Assembly (NCBI GenBank): GCA_022316685.1
Contig: JAKJHU010000014.1
Span: 4,025,001-4,089,000, forward strand
DNA length: 64,000 bases
Direction: 5' to 3'
From: Progne subis subis
Lineage: Eukaryota; Chordata; Aves; Passeriformes; Hirundinidae
In this document: in pieces, positions 1 to 14,266 of the stretch
How the letters are laid out: each line of letters begins with the position of its first letter
Numbering within the stretch: position 1 is the first letter of the stretch
Notes under the pieces: model-generated
Databases searched by the model: none
What the model was told of the DNA's origin: nothing
What the model saw: the letters and a program-made list of their open reading frames with translations, nothing else
Made by a program: the position numbers and the translations under genes

Positions 1-3000
1 AGCTATGGCAGGATTCACTTCAATCATGACCGCACTAAAGATTGAAACATTCTAAATTCACTTGGGAGTTGGGTAGCTTCAAAAGTCTAATCTGGACTCC
101 ATTTAAAAATGTTATTTTTGCTGGAATGAGAGAAAAAGCAGCTTCGCTGGAAAACATTCTGCAGCGAGTCACAGCTGTTTAGTAGTAGTATGAAACTGTC
201 TGAAATGTCGAAAACATTGAGAAGTCCTCTGCAACTTATAAGGCATCAGGAAGAATTTAGTCATTATGTTTTCCACTGAGCTAATTTTGCAACATAGGAA
301 GTGCTGATTTGTTGTTTCCAAATAATCTGGTCTTCATCACTTGTACATTCCATTTCCCTTATAAATTCAAAAATTTTTAATAACTTTCTGCTTGAAACTG
401 AGAAAAGTTTTGACCGTATGTTTCATGATGGCATTTGCAAAAGTCAAATGATAAAAACAGTGCTAGCAAGCTATTCCAGTACCATTGCCAGTGATTTCTC
501 CTCTCTTCTTCTAATACTCTAATAAAATCTCAATGTTTTCAATTAAAATTTGCTTCCAAGAAAAAAATATAGGCAGCTTAATATAAGATAAAATGATATC
601 TGGTATGCAATACAGAGGTCCAGACGCTAAAAACATGAGAGCCTAAAATATGCCCATGTCCAAATAATTCTCTCAGTTTTAAATACATGCAAACCTAACT
701 GAAAGCCAGACAGGATGAAAAACTAAAAAGTAAAACCCACAAATCCAAAAATCTCAGAGCATGCAATTTGATACTTACACAGAAACTTACTTGCTTTATT
801 ATATCCTGAAAAATCTCAAGAGGCAGATCATGGATTTAGACACCCCTTGAACCAGTAGCGCTACAGATATTATTGAAAATCTGCTGAAATTATTACTTAT
901 TGCTCATTCACTATTCAAAGGCCGCTATTTTCCAAAGATTCACCTCTCTATTGCATTAGCACTGATTTTTGCTCATACAGAAAATAACACAGTGTATCAG
1001 ATAGAGCGGTGTAGTTGGTCTGATAAACTCTGTGCATTTTCTGTGGCAACCACCGAAATTATGTTGTAAGGTTAAAATAAAATGGTCAAGAGTACATGTA
1101 AACATACATACACACACCTAAATTGTAATATCAAACTTTTGCTTTTCTTTCTCCTCAGATTCAGTCTGTCCTCAATGAAAATCAAAGCATGGTGCACAGA
1201 AGTCTGACTGTAGACAGTCATTTTACAACAAATTGTCATTGTATTTCATTTATCTGATGTTATTAGCAGAAAGCAAACACAAATTTTGAAAAAGAAAAGA
1301 AAAAACTTATTCCCAGAATCAATTCCACAGCCGCAGAGGCAAGCATAGAAAATATATCCTTGTGACTGTGTTTTGTTCTCAAAAAGAACAGACAAACCAG
1401 GGCTGAGGACATCTTGTAAAAAGTCACAGTGATTTATAACAAACCATTTTAGAACATATGTTGCATATGCATGGTTAAAACCATTACACAACATTCTGTT
1501 TTCCAGCTAACTTCTGCTCAGCTGCTGGCTTCAGAGGAGCAAAACATCACAAAGTGAAGGACAGACAGGACAAAGTCAGATAGCAGGCAGGGCACACCTA
1601 AACCTACAGAAACACAGGGCTGGCTAAAAAATCAACAGGCACACCCTCCCATCCCAGCAAGTACCCACTCACCCACACTCCAAGGAGCGGCAAAAGTTCC
1701 CTGTGGCTGCTATAGAAGAACTGGCTAAGCTTAATTAAAGAATGGCACATTTCTAAAGAGGTAAATATCAAGGGGTTTTATGATGCATATTTAAATTTTG
1801 TTCAGCTGAGTGTGGTGGGTAAACCTTGGCCAGCTTCCAGACCCTACCAGCCTCTCATTATCCCTATCCCACAAGGCAAGAGGAAGGTAAGATGGGAAAG
1901 ATCATTGATCAGGGTAAAGACAGAGAGATCACTTATGAATTACCACCTTGGGCAAAACAGGGTCAGCAACTGACAGTTAAAATATAATTTGGATAGTGAG
2001 AAACAAACCCAAGAAGATTAGAACAGCACTGTCACCTTGCCCTTTTCCAGGCTCAGTTTCACTCCCCTGCCCTTTCAGGAACCTTGTTCCATTTTAAATA
2101 AACTTTTAGAGGCATCACAGACTTTGCTGATGGCCTCAGCTGTGGCCTGCAGTGGGTCAAATCCTTAACAATTCCTTGTCTTTCTCGTCCCTTCCCCTGA
2201 AATCAAATCCTATTAGCAATGTTTGAGGAATGCTCCTGTCAATTCTTCCGTCTGAATTAATTCTATTCATTTTTCTCAGGACACCGTGCATTTCCCGTGT
2301 CACTGATTTTTTCACCCAATTCCTGTGATATGGCTCACATGACCAGCTGTTAACCATAACCTGAACCATGCACGACTTCCAAACACACCCCTTTTTCTTA
2401 CTGTTATAACCTCTGCCTAACAACTCCCTAAAACAACATTACACTTCAAACTCCAGCTGATACCACAAGATTGTATTTTACAGCTGTTACATTTCAGCAT
2501 TTTTAAGCTCACATTATTTTCTATGATGCCATCTGAACTCTTCATGAAATAATTCCTATTCCCCCTCTGCATAGATAGGGATTCCATTATGAGGCACCTT
2601 ATCTCATGGGCAGGGCTCTTAGTGCTTATCACAATGCCACTTTTCTATTTACATAGCAGGATTGACAAATAGATTCTAGCCATATTTTTTTTACTGAGCC
2701 ATTTCCTGTGTGGAAACAAATTTGATTTGAAACAGCTCTGAAGTCTAGCAATGGAGAAATCTAATATGTGTCTGCCATACAAAGGTGGGTGAAAGGAAGT
2801 GCAGCAGTCAAAAAGTCAAAATGGAAACAGAAAAGTAGATGGGGAAGGCACTCAAGTTTTACACTATTCTTCCAAACTTTATTTTCAAGACAACCTTTGC
2901 CACGCAAGTCTCTTATTTCCTCATCAAGCTTCTTAATGATTACTTCCTTGAGTTCCACCCCCTGGATCTATTTCATTTCAAAAGCAGGAACAGAGAAGAA

Positions 3001-5577
3001 AGATTTCTAAAAATGAAGGACACTAGTCTTTGGCAGTCAGAATCACAAAGACAGAAATGATGCTCCCAAAGCATCCTATGATTGTTTTAGGACTGATATG
3101 ACTTAGGATTGGAAGAGTCCTAAGAACAGAAGAATTAAATTATGAAACAAAGCTGCAGAAACTTTCACATAAGTGCTGTTCACGTCCCCTTCTCATCATT
3201 ACTTTTTCCCCTTTGTTAAACAGAGATCAATAAAATCATTCTACTCGTAGGTAGTTGGCATCTCAAACCCATCCTCAAGCTATCTCTACACATTCGAGAT
3301 GATTCATATGCAGAACTGCAGCATTTAATCTTCATGAAACAGAAAATGTGAGCTGAAACCTCATGAGAACTCCGAAACTCTCTCTGAACTATTACATAAA
3401 TCCCATTTTAAAATGTTGTCAACTTTTGAGAAAAGATCTGTAAATTATACCATTTCCTGAAGACTTTTTTTCCTAGGAAAAAACTGAAGCATTCCAGTAG
3501 TCTGATACCACTGAGAAATCTGTTTCCAGACTAAAAGAACATGAGAAACAAAGGCAGCAGGATGAAAATCCAAGTTTCCTGCCTTTTATTCACCAAGTAC
3601 AAGACTAGCTTTGGATCACTCACCAGGAATTTCCCAGTAAATGGGAGAATGCTGGTAGGAGCAGCCTGGAGATTGTGATAGTAACAGCTCTTCTGGCAAA
3701 GTGTGAAGTGCAGATGGTGTCAAAGATATGCCAATAACTTAAGCAGGAGCTTACACTAAAATCTCTTGTAGTGCTTATTGCACTCTGTGAATCAAAGTGA
3801 AAGGGGCAGCCCCCGCTCTCTGGCTCTTTTATTCCACACAGAGCAGTTTAACCAAGTGCATCCAAGTGCATCCCCCAGGGAAAAGCCTGCACTCCACATG
3901 AATTTTTGCCTGTCCCAGGCATGAGCTACTTCTAAGCAAGTCAATTCAGTCTCACAGAAGCAAAACCATCATCACAAACACAGGAACTGCTTCCATCTGA
4001 TCTACCTTCCAGTGACAAAACCATAAAAAAAGGGTTTTCTCAAGTATTCCTCTGAGATCTTTCCAGCTCATCATGGCATTCAATGATCAAAATATAAATG
4101 ATCTTCAGCATGATAACCTGCTCCTGCTTATGAACGTTGCCCAGAGACTTAAAACCACAGACAAGCCACACTAAGGCTTCTACCAGAAACCATCGAGGCA
4201 CTTGTAACACCACTGTCCATATTATTAAGCTTCTCTTTCCCGAAGTGGAGATTGGAATGCACACTGCAGATGAGATCATTTACTGACAGAAAACTAACAC
4301 ATAAGGTTTAAACACTGAAGTGGCATCTTCATGATGGTGTATCTGTTTTAATTAGCTTTACTTTTCATGTAGGGTAAATAAAACATTAAGGAGTCAGCCA
4401 GACAGAGACACCACAAACTGTTTTTCAAATAGCTCCATGAAATGAGCAAGAATAAAGCTTGAAGAGTGTTATATTTACCTCTGTAGCTCCCAGGGCACTT
4501 TTAAGAACACTGGGTCAGGTACACTGAGACACTGAGAAAATGTGCAATTTCTTTCCCACTGAGCTGTCAAGGCATTCATGCTGTGAATAGCTAACACCCT
4601 TCTTTGACAACCAGGCAAATATTTCTATTTTCTGCCGTTCTAGGCATGACGTATCTCCACGTTGCCTCAGTTGATTTAGTGCCAATTCAAGTCAAACTTT
4701 AGATGCCTGAGCCAGTAACCGGACAAAATATTCCTGATGAAGCCTTGTCACAAACCCATAGACTGCTGCTTAATACATTTCCAAATAGTTAGATAGTAAA
4801 AAGGGCTGTAAAGCTGAAAAAGCTGCAGAGAAGCTGAACGCACATTCACTGAACTGCCACAATGTTGGTTTAAGTAGCACATCCAAGTCAAATATGCTGC
4901 TGCTTCTATTTATTGTTAACATTGCTTCAAAAAAACCCTATGTAAAAATATATAAGATGATGTTGTTCCTTGAAATCAGTACTGTATTTCCCATCTTTCA
5001 AAAATACATATATTTAGAGGAGCATAATTAATTACCAAGTCTACCTGGGCAAGGCTAAACTGAACACATCCTATTCAAGTGGTAGTAGCATACAGATACT
5101 ATAAACATTATTTTTTCTTAATAGTTTAAAAATATAAATATCTAATTACATTTCACTTGCACCTACTGACCAGAAGTTTTCATTTCTGATACCAGGAAAG
5201 AGGAAGACAGAATGAAAGGAATAATTTTTCAGTGGGGACAGATCTTGTGGAAAATGCTCCGAAACCACTGGATCAGTTCTTCACAGTTTTGGGTTTTGTT
5301 TGTGGGATAAGAATAAGCAGGGTAGTAATAATGGTTCAGTACGGGAATACTCAAATACAAAACAAAATAAACTATTGAGAGCGCAGACTTTGTGCCAAGA
5401 GTTTAAAGCACTTTTGAGACTGGATTCCATCCTTTAAGCCACGCTGCCTTACACAGTGTTTCCTTACCCAGAGCCTCTATTTCCAGCAGGATTTGGTTTA
5501 GTGTTTTAACTCCCACATTTACAACCTACAGAGAATCAAAATGCACATGAAGTGACTAAGGGCTGAGCAGTACTTAC
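1..5577 (-). other. NAALADL2: NAALADL2 intron (partial), downstream of exon C
   Basis: Intron of at least 5577 bp beginning at the gtaagt donor of exon C. No exon, RNA gene or clear transposon was recognised. It is AT-rich; all its open frames are under 90 codons and look like chance. A short 10-bp tandem repeat lies at 3852-3871. The 3' end of this intron is outside the window. Confidence 0.8.
3852..3871. repeat. 10-bp tandem repeat, two copies
   Basis: The word ccaagtgcat occurs twice head to tail. No function is apparent. Confidence 0.8.
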
Positions 5578-5728
5578 CAATGCTGGCATAACCAGGCGTG
5601 GACGGATCTCCCCCGCTGTTCAAGGAGACCATAAAAGCTTTATCGGCGAGGTCTGCAGTCTTTGGTAAGTCACAAGGATCAGTGTAAATGAGAACACCAC
5701 CAAACCCTGCATCTTCCAGCAGAGAAAG
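5578..5728 (-). CDS. NAALADL2: NAALADL2 internal exon C (PA domain, second half)
   Basis: The 151 bp give 50 codons plus one nucleotide, starting LSLLEDAGFGGVLIY and ending PGYASI plus G. The acceptor is ttgttccctcag (AG at 5730-5729) and the donor is ATTG|gtaagt (GT at 5577-5576), leaving phase 1. The motif AGFGGVLIYTDPCD matches the GCPII AGAKGVILYSDPAD strand. MVSLNSGGDPSTPGY matches the GCPII LNLNGAGDPLTPGY segment, whose Thr269 and Tyr272 bind calcium; both are kept here. GCPII Asn257, a substrate contact, aligns to Phe in KAFMVSL. This is the last exon of the gene in the window; the peptidase-like and dimerisation domains would be encoded past position 1 on the minus strand. Confidence 0.95.
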
Positions 5729-6933
5729 CTGAGGGAACAAAGCAGCACAGGTGACCATTAACAACAACAGTGGCAGAACACATCATTATTTTTTAATTAC
5801 TGCTGAGACAGAGGCTTTCCCATGCACCACGTTCTCACCACAGATTGCTCTGTACCAAGCTGCACCGCCAAAGTGCTTGTAGCACCTTAACAGGTGCTAT
5901 AACATGATATAAACACCACCCTGAAAATGCCTCAGTTTTAAAAATAACGTCACTAAAACACCTTGAGTTGACCTTCCCTATTTTCCATGTTATTAACTGT
6001 AAGATGTTCTTGCTTAGTTTACCTCTTCAAGGGCACAGCATGTACTGAATGTTTGCCTGCACTGGCATCAGCCCTCCACAGGATTTCTGGACACAGCTAC
6101 TCTTCAGTTAAGAGAGAAAACAGGAGTTTACAAAACATTAAAAAAAAATAAATTAAAAACTCCTGTCTATCTTACGGAAATGGTTGGATCTGCCTCCTGT
6201 CAGACAAACAGCTTTTAATTTCTCTCATTAGAACATCAAAGCTTGAGTTTCCAAAAATCCACAGATCTGGGCCAGAATATCCTGGCAAACTTCCCCAAAG
6301 TCCAGGACAAAAGCATCCAAGTACCATAACCTCCAGCAGCTTTTTTGATTGGAAAGCATCAGGTTTTTTCTTTCATAGAGAACTGAAAAATAAGGGGATT
6401 TCATTCCGAAACGGGCAAAATCAAAGGGCGATGTGGCAAATACTCCCATGAAATGGGATGACCTTTCAGCATAATGCTCTGCATATTTGGAATTGACTGA
6501 AGACTACTCACTGATACAAAGCTATATTAATTTTTCAGACAGAAAGTAATTCAGGTATTTAAGGATTATCTTATTCCCTTATTCACTGAGCTGCTCTGCT
6601 GATGACTTTCCAAATGGTCTGAAGAATGACTGCAGGTATACGATGCTCCTACACAACTCTGATTTCACAGGAACTTGAGAACTTTTTACTAAGCCTCTGT
6701 TTCTCTGTTCAATTGTCCTCCTCCATCTATATTTTAGAACCTTCATTTCTTTTTTCCTGTGTATGTATATAATTTTCAATTTATCTCCTAGCTGCTGGTA
6801 TTAAGGAATGTTTATGCACAGTTCTTTGTGGCTTTACAAGTATGTAAATTACATGAATATATGGCATTCAGTTTGAGCCTCATAAGCATTTGGTGTTCAG
6901 TTCTGCTTTACTCAACAGCTAAGACAGAAAAAA

Positions 6934-6992
6934 TATAAAAATAGCAGCCTACTATTTGCAATATTATAAAAATAGCAAACTTCTATTTGCCA
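6934..6992. repeat. 31-bp tandem duplication, two copies
   Basis: The segment tataaaaatagcagcctact plus atttgc at 6934 is repeated at 6965 as tataaaaatagcaaacttct plus atttgc, a 31-bp period. Each copy also contains an AAATAG...CTATTT inverted pair, so each unit can fold on itself. The mismatches show that the duplication is not recent. Confidence 0.88.
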
Positions 6993-9900
6993 TTTCTCTA
7001 AGTAAATATATCCAATATTGTGATTTGCTAAGACTTCAACACTCATCTGAATTCAGATAGGCAGATGCAAGTTGAACCTGTTACTTGATCCTGCCTATCT
7101 TACTCAAACAAGCAATCCACAGATGAAAAGAGAGTCTTTGAGAGAACCCTACTCAGAAGAACAGGAGAGTGAGACAAGGTGATTAGCTCAGATGCTTTAA
7201 AAAAAAATTACAGACCTTAAATGTAATGCAGGAATAGGAATTTCCCAAACGGTAGGTTCAGTTATTATTCTTTTGTTCTGTTTTCAATTCAGACAGGATT
7301 TGATTGCACAAAAAATAGGGTGCGAGAACTAGGGACACATCATAGCTAAATCACGTAACAGGAAGGATTTAAAATAACAATTTTCCTGCCTCCATATCCA
7401 GTATCTTTTTTATTAATCCCTGGTTTATTTAGTAGCACACAAAACAGGAAATACAGATGCTCTTCTATTTTATTTTAATGAGAGTTTTAAAAAACTTTGT
7501 ACTTAAAAAAAATCACTATTAAATCCCTCAGTTTCAGTGAGAGAAAGTAACTACACATCTGTTATTCACAAAGTGCAGCAACCACTGCTGCCATGGCTAC
7601 AATCTCTAGTAAGGAGTTGTGTCATACATGTGAAATTACAAAACAGCTTTCAGATTTCAGCTATAATTGCTGCTTTTTAATTTTACAACAGTGACAGCAC
7701 AACTATATCAACAAAAAATGTGCATTGTTGATTCCATTTTCATCTTAAATTCACCAACACTTTACCTGCCGTAAATTGTCTGAGCACAAAGAAGCCAAAG
7801 AAGATTCTGTATATTTTTTTACAAGGCAGAAGATTGTAGATTAATTCCTTCAGGTAAACCAGGGCACATCTATTCAAATGAATGGATTATTTTAGATTGC
7901 AAAACCATCCAACACCAAAATCTGCTCCTCATGATTTTGGATGTATGCATTGTTCCTCTCCTAAAGCCATACACATCTTAGAACAAACTGGAAACAGCAG
8001 AACCCTTAAAAACAGATGCCAGTGCCCGCTGTTAACCCTTTAGTTATTTATGGCTGCTTAAGTTCTCAGTTTTTAGAGTTACCTTAAAACAATGTGACTG
8101 TTTCAATTCAGTATATTAAATCACCCCATAAAACATTCTGGACTCAATTTAACCTAATATGAGACACTTGCTGCTTTATCAAAGGCTCTGTCGTGTACCT
8201 GGGGACAGATTAGCCTTGTAAACTCTATACACCACCAGGCACCATTAAATTGCCTTTTAAAAATGATATGGCTGAAGCAGTGAAAAGATGGATTGCAACA
8301 GTCTAGAGAACTTAGTCTGGCTCTAAGGGGAAAACTCAAAGCTGCTTCTCTGTTTTAACTGCACCATCTCAGATGTGGCAGAGGAAACATTCACCACTGA
8401 CACACAGGTAACAGAGACCAGGTCTCTGCTCCACATTTCAGACAAGCTTTACTGTGGGACTTTGGCTACTGGCAGGTACAGGGTCCAAAATAAGCAAGAT
8501 AAGCTTGACTATTGGCTGAAGAAAAAGAAAAGAAGCAACAAGAAACAAGGGCCACTACCTTTCATAGGTGGCTTTAAGGTGTTTTAGCTCACCTGGGGCC
8601 AGTGTGCACCTGAATGAACACTTAATTGGGGGTTACATTAATGATCTGAACACAGAGCAAACCCACCAAAGAGAACAGTCTGAAGCCTCTGTGAATCTCC
8701 AGCATGATGCATAAGAGCTGCCCATCAATGACTGGTGATAAGCAGGGAACCAATGCAGCAGGTTCTGACCTCGAGCTCTATTTGTTCTCTCCCACCTGAG
8801 TGCAAAGTCTGACTCTCTGAGGAGCTTTTCCCCAGGTCTCCTCTTCTCAGCTGAGACCATCCTTGCACCTTGTAAGCACCAAACAGCACAAAACCAAGCA
8901 GGTAATCAGCCTTCATTATTTTCCAGGAACTACACTGGACTGGTTACCTGCTTACCCCAGGGACTCAGAAAATTAAAAACATGCACACTGAGGCATGGAG
9001 CTGTTCCAGCAGTACCCTCGCTGTCCAGCTGAAAATGAAGTGTGACTGAAGCAGCACTACTCTGATGTTCTGTGCATGGGAGCCACATCTGGGGCTGAAT
9101 TTAAGCTGCCATTTCAAGGGCAGAGAGCAGAAAATCACATCACACTTTGGTCTCACCTGGATTACAGCAACTACGAGTGCAGAGACAGCTAAGGAAGGGT
9201 TTCCTACACTATTCTCTCACTGCAACTGAACAGCTTAGATCCTGTTTCCAGAACCTCTGATCCAGCAAAACCCTAATGTTTAAAGGTAATGAAATAAGCA
9301 TGGCATCTTTTCCCTCCCTTTTGTTGATTCCCAGCAATGGTTCTGCTTACAAATAATTCAGAAAGCAGCAATGCATGATCAACCAACAAGGGGCATCACA
9401 ACACAGTATACTGCTAACAGTGATGGTTAACAATGCTTATGAATGCAGCAGGGAAAAAAAGAAAATAATATGATGCAAGTAACTGTGGATTATTATCAAC
9501 TTACTAATTGCATATTAAAATAGCTTCTCATTATTAGCAATTATTCTCACCATATTTGCAGGTGGTTCCAAAATACGGACAAGCCTTCTGAGAACAGAGA
9601 GTTCTTCCCCTCATGATGTTTACAGTACCAGCAGTGCAGTTTGTGCTTTATGGAGTACAACACCAGCCCTGTTACTGACAAATATTGCCTAAGTGCACTT
9701 TCTAAGCTCGTCCATTCATGTGTCCTGATCCACAGAAATGACTGAGCCACTGATTAGTTGGCACAGAAGACTTATTTCACAGAAGGAAGTATCTCGGTAT
9801 ATTCCCTGCAAGTTCAATGAAAATGGGATTCTGAGCAGACAAGAGGCAGGTGATGTTAATGCACGACTGAGAAGGCATTAATAAAAACTGAAGAGCTTAA

Positions 9901-10921
9901 TCCTTAATGGAAGGGGGAAAAAACATGGAAGAAATCAAGAGATAGAGTGACTGATGTAAAGGAATACAGAAACTGGCACACAGATGAGACACCACAAAAT
10001 CCAGCCTCAAGAAACAGAGCTATGAAAACCCTGCTCACTAATCCATGGAACAACCTGTTCTTTTACTGACTGATACATTATTTAAGATAAAGCGGCTCAG
10101 TACAAGATACATTGGCTTACAATTCTATATAGCAAGGGACTTTGCCATCATGGAAGGTTCCATTCTTACTCCAAACAAGTAGCACTAACAGTGTGTCTGG
10201 AAAACTTGATTTAAAATGCAGCAACTTCCAAACACATTCCACCACTTGTAGAGAGACTTTCAAATCAAATTTAACGCTGGGAAAAAAAGTGATTCAGATC
10301 TCTTAATTTTACCACAGGTTCCCTGACTGTTACTAGAGTCAATATAAATCCAGTGGCATTTTCTTATGTGATCTAATTCTGCTTTCAACTCTATTACGTA
10401 AGATTTCAGACTTTCAACCCTTAGATAACAGTAAACAAAACAATATAAATCAGCTGCACAACGGTACTTAGGAGTTCTCTTCTATCTTGTTATGTATCAT
10501 GTACTATGCCAGTGTATTTTACAAGTCTACCTTTCAAAAGCACACCTTGATGTCTGAAGTCAAAAGTGCCTAAAAATGTAGTTCTCATCATCAGAAGTCA
10601 TTTATCTGAATGGATTTCACACAACTGAAAGTTCATCCTCACTCCTGTACACAGATAATCATATTAATAGATAACATTAGGCTGCTCATTGAAACTTCTC
10701 TCAGGTTTCTGAAGGTTTTTCTATATCAAAAATATGTCTGTGTCTGGCAAAGTAACAGAACACTAAATAAAGAGATAAAACATTCTTTAGCTACAAGCAC
10801 TTACAGTCTTAAAAAAATCTCCTTAACACTTAAAAAGGCAGTTTACACTACTTAAATCTCCTTAAATCTGCACACAAAATTGCAAAAATCGTATTTTACA
10901 CAATGACTGCCTTAGTGTTAA

Positions 10922-10960
10922 TGACATCACAGTTCATTAGACAACAAAGGCCTTTAAGTG
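10922..10960. promoter_or_regulatory. Cluster of transcription-factor-like words
   Basis: TGACATCA (CRE/AP-1-like, 10922-10929), ACAACAAAGG (SOX-like, 10941-10950) and TTAAGTG (NKX2-like, 10954-10960) fall within 39 bp in otherwise plain intron. Such short words occur often by chance; the close packing is the only reason to list it. Confidence 0.2.
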
Positions 10961-13900
10961 TCAGCTACTGACAGCAAAGTTAATTTGGGAGCGTGTTGTT
11001 ATTCTAACATACAACCTCCTCCATGTACCTTCAGGCCAAAACTCTTCCTCTTCCTAAAGGCAGATTCACAATCTCACTGTTACTATAAGTCCATTCAGTG
11101 TTAACAAAGCAAAACATGGACACTTCGTAAAATAAGAAACAATATCCTGTTTATACGTTGTCTCTATCTAATTGTGATCCCCTATTCTCTGTCCCTTCCA
11201 GGTAAACCTTACAAAAATGCATGCAGAAATTTATATTCAAAGCCATCATACATATGGAGCATGGAAACAAAAAAGAAAGAAAAATTAATCAGTAAAAAAA
11301 AAAAAACAACAACCCTGTATATCAAAAAACCCACAAAAATATATATGTACCTAATACATATTATTCGTAGTAAAATCAAATATATATATTTTTTTAAATC
11401 TGCTATTGTCATTATACTTCAGTGCAATGATCAACATTAATTAGACAAATAACAGTAATCCGTTTTTAACTGCTGCATTTTTCAATTCACGGTGCAATGT
11501 GCAAAAGACATGGTTCATTAATCTGAGACACAGCTTTACTGGACAGGTTAAGAGTTATTAATTATTCTTTTCTACTGAAGTCCCAATTAAAATCATGATG
11601 CTCTGAAAGGATCTTCCATCTCATTTGACTAATTGGCAGTATGTAAAATTATGAAGCAAGAGCAAAGGTGCATTTAAAGTAAATGTTGGAAGATCTCACT
11701 GACACAAAATCTTTTTATTTCTGTAACAGATTGTGTAGAAAAGTAAGATTTAGATGCTGTGGGTATAATCAGATGCTGCCATCCTCTCGATTACCTATTA
11801 TAATACAGAGCATTTGGAAGTGGTTGGGTAACGCAAACAAAACTTAAGGTGGAGAAAACCCACTCAAGTACACATTATCTTCATTTATATACCACTCTTT
11901 CAAATTCTTAGCAAGTTTTTAACAAAGAAACCTTTGGTTTCACCTCATATTTTTAATACTGCACTTGATGTTTAATCATGCTCCAGGATTCCCCATCACA
12001 AAGATCGATGTTCAAAGGAATTTGGTGGCCAGAGTCTGAAGAGCTTTTGGCTTTTGCTGATCGACCTTCAAGGCGCTGTGCCAAGGCTCTAAAAGGGATG
12101 GGGGATGCAGCCAGTTTAATGGGGACCATGAGAAGAAACACATCTTTCCTTGCCTGAAGAATGGCATTGTTGTTGCATGGAACAAACAGGGCTGGGAAAG
12201 GGATTAAGCTGCATAAAACTTCAAACAGCTATAAATGCATACACGGTGGTCTCATAAATGACAGGCTATTGCCATAAAGGTCTTACAAGGGGGAAAACTA
12301 TATTGCAGTGGAATTTATCAAACTATTCCTGCCACAGAGTGACATATACAGGAACAATACAAAATCCAAGAGCTGCTCTGTACCATGGCAAGACCTTAAG
12401 AATTTGATGTAGTGACTACCAGAGAAATGATAACATCAAGTGCACTTATTTGTGGAAAGAATCTGACAAGCATATCTAAGATTTTTTAAGAGATCTTCTG
12501 CAATCACTTTCCAAACTATAATTGGCTTTCACAATTTTCAATTTTTTTCCCCTTTTTTAAAAATATCTAGAAAGTTATTTCTAGGGAAGAGAGAGTCTCC
12601 TTTTGTAGTTCTTGGATGTCCTACATAATGTGGGAAGAAAAGCAGAAGGGAAAGATAAGAAACTTCAGGATGTTAGTCACAAAAATCTCCCTTTGATCGA
12701 TGGAGATGCATGGCAGTGATGGCTAAGAGCTACTTAGTACATCAGTTTACAATCCATTGCATTTTTAAGTACATTCCTCTGTCAGATAAGTGCTATCCAA
12801 GGACAGTAAACCTCTCAGTGAGCACTGGCCACAAGCTTGTTGTGTGCTGGTTTGACTGGCAATCCACACACTGACCTCTGGACAGCTGTGGCAGTTGAGG
12901 AAAAACCTTTGGAGCCTTTTCCCCCCACTCTCTCTAAAGCAAAAATCATCTTGGTTTAATTCTGTAATCCTCACACAGAAAAAAATTCAGCATCCTGCTC
13001 TACATGTGGTATTAAGCTTATCAAGAACTGAATGTTCTGTCCCACACTTTTTCCTGTTTGCTGCCTGCTCATCTTCTACACAGTTTTATCAAAGAAAAGT
13101 AATTTGTTACACATCAGCAGTTTTTAAAAATGGAATTTTTCACAATAGGATATTTGGACAATTAACCATAAGCTAGATATACTGCCAGTTCCCTGTACTA
13201 GATTTCAGCAACTTTTAATACAAATTGAGTGCATATTTTATTGCCAGATCTTGCTTACCACTGCTAGGAAATTCACAGTGTTCAATCTAATTAAAAATGA
13301 AATTGAACTACAATTCCCTGGAAACAAGGGCTGATTGGACTCAATAAGCTTTACTTAATTTATTTCAGAAACAAAATATTTGAATTGCTTACAGTCCAGA
13401 AAAAAAGCTTCATTATTTGATGAGTATATAATACAAAGCTTTTCATATTGCTTTTGCATTCCTACACCTTCAGGAAATACTACTCACTTCTAAATACGCA
13501 TGTAGAGGAACACTGTGTGCATAATAAGTATCATTAAATATTCAGTAAACATTAAAAAGAAACAGGCTGTATGAATGTCCAGATGAGCAACCTCCAGAAA
13601 GCCAATAGCATTTCCCTGCTCACACCGAAACTGTTGTTTCTGATTATGTTTATGGTTATTCCAGTCTATGTTTAGACTCTATTAAAGAGAGAATAAAGCT
13701 GAAGATCCATCATACAAAAAACAATTACACAAAGATATAATTATAATCTTGCTAAATCATCAAGAATAAAGTGATTAGACCCTTTGTTGGATTTTATGCA
13801 TTCTACCCAACTTTTAATCCAAAACCCACTGAAACCGCCAACAGTCACAGACCAGAGTCAAATCTGCCAATGTCCCCTTTCTTTCTTTTTTCTTGTTTAT

Positions 13901-14202
13901 TTGTTCTCCTACCACTAGGAAAATTAAGTAAGATCAGCAGATCTGATTTTCAAGCACTATTCCCCGCACAGGGCACTTCTGACCCAGAAAGCTGAGGTGT
14001 CAGGCTCCCCTCATCCTTCTGCAGGACACAAAAACCACAGCACCATCCCAGTTCCACTGCAGTTCCACTGTGCCAGCAGCCACGCTGCTCAGCACAAACA
14101 TTTGGGGAACCTACTCCCAACCTCAGGGGGCTTTTCGACTCTCTGCTGTCTTTTTCTTCTCACTCTTGACTCCAGCAGCAAGCTCCCAGGCAGGAGATCC
14201 CC

Positions 14203-14266
14203 AGTCACGGTATCACAGGTTTGGGTTGGGAGGGGCCTTCGAGCTCATCTCATTCCAAAGCCCCCC
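14203..14266 (-). mobile_element. CR1 3'-tail fragment (antisense orientation)
   Basis: The plus strand reads tatcacaggtttgggttggg followed by aggggccttcgagctcatct. This is the reverse complement of the CR1 3' end (…agatgatctt…aaggtcccttccaacccaaa). It is only about 64 bp, so it is either a heavily truncated insertion or a decayed one. It lies inside the chance frame 13997-14362 and explains part of its local GC content. Confidence 0.75.

Noticed and set aside
3083..3130. Short ggattggaagagtcc word resembling the antisense CR1 tail.
   Set aside because: The match covers too few bases and lacks the flanking atgatct and tail repeats.
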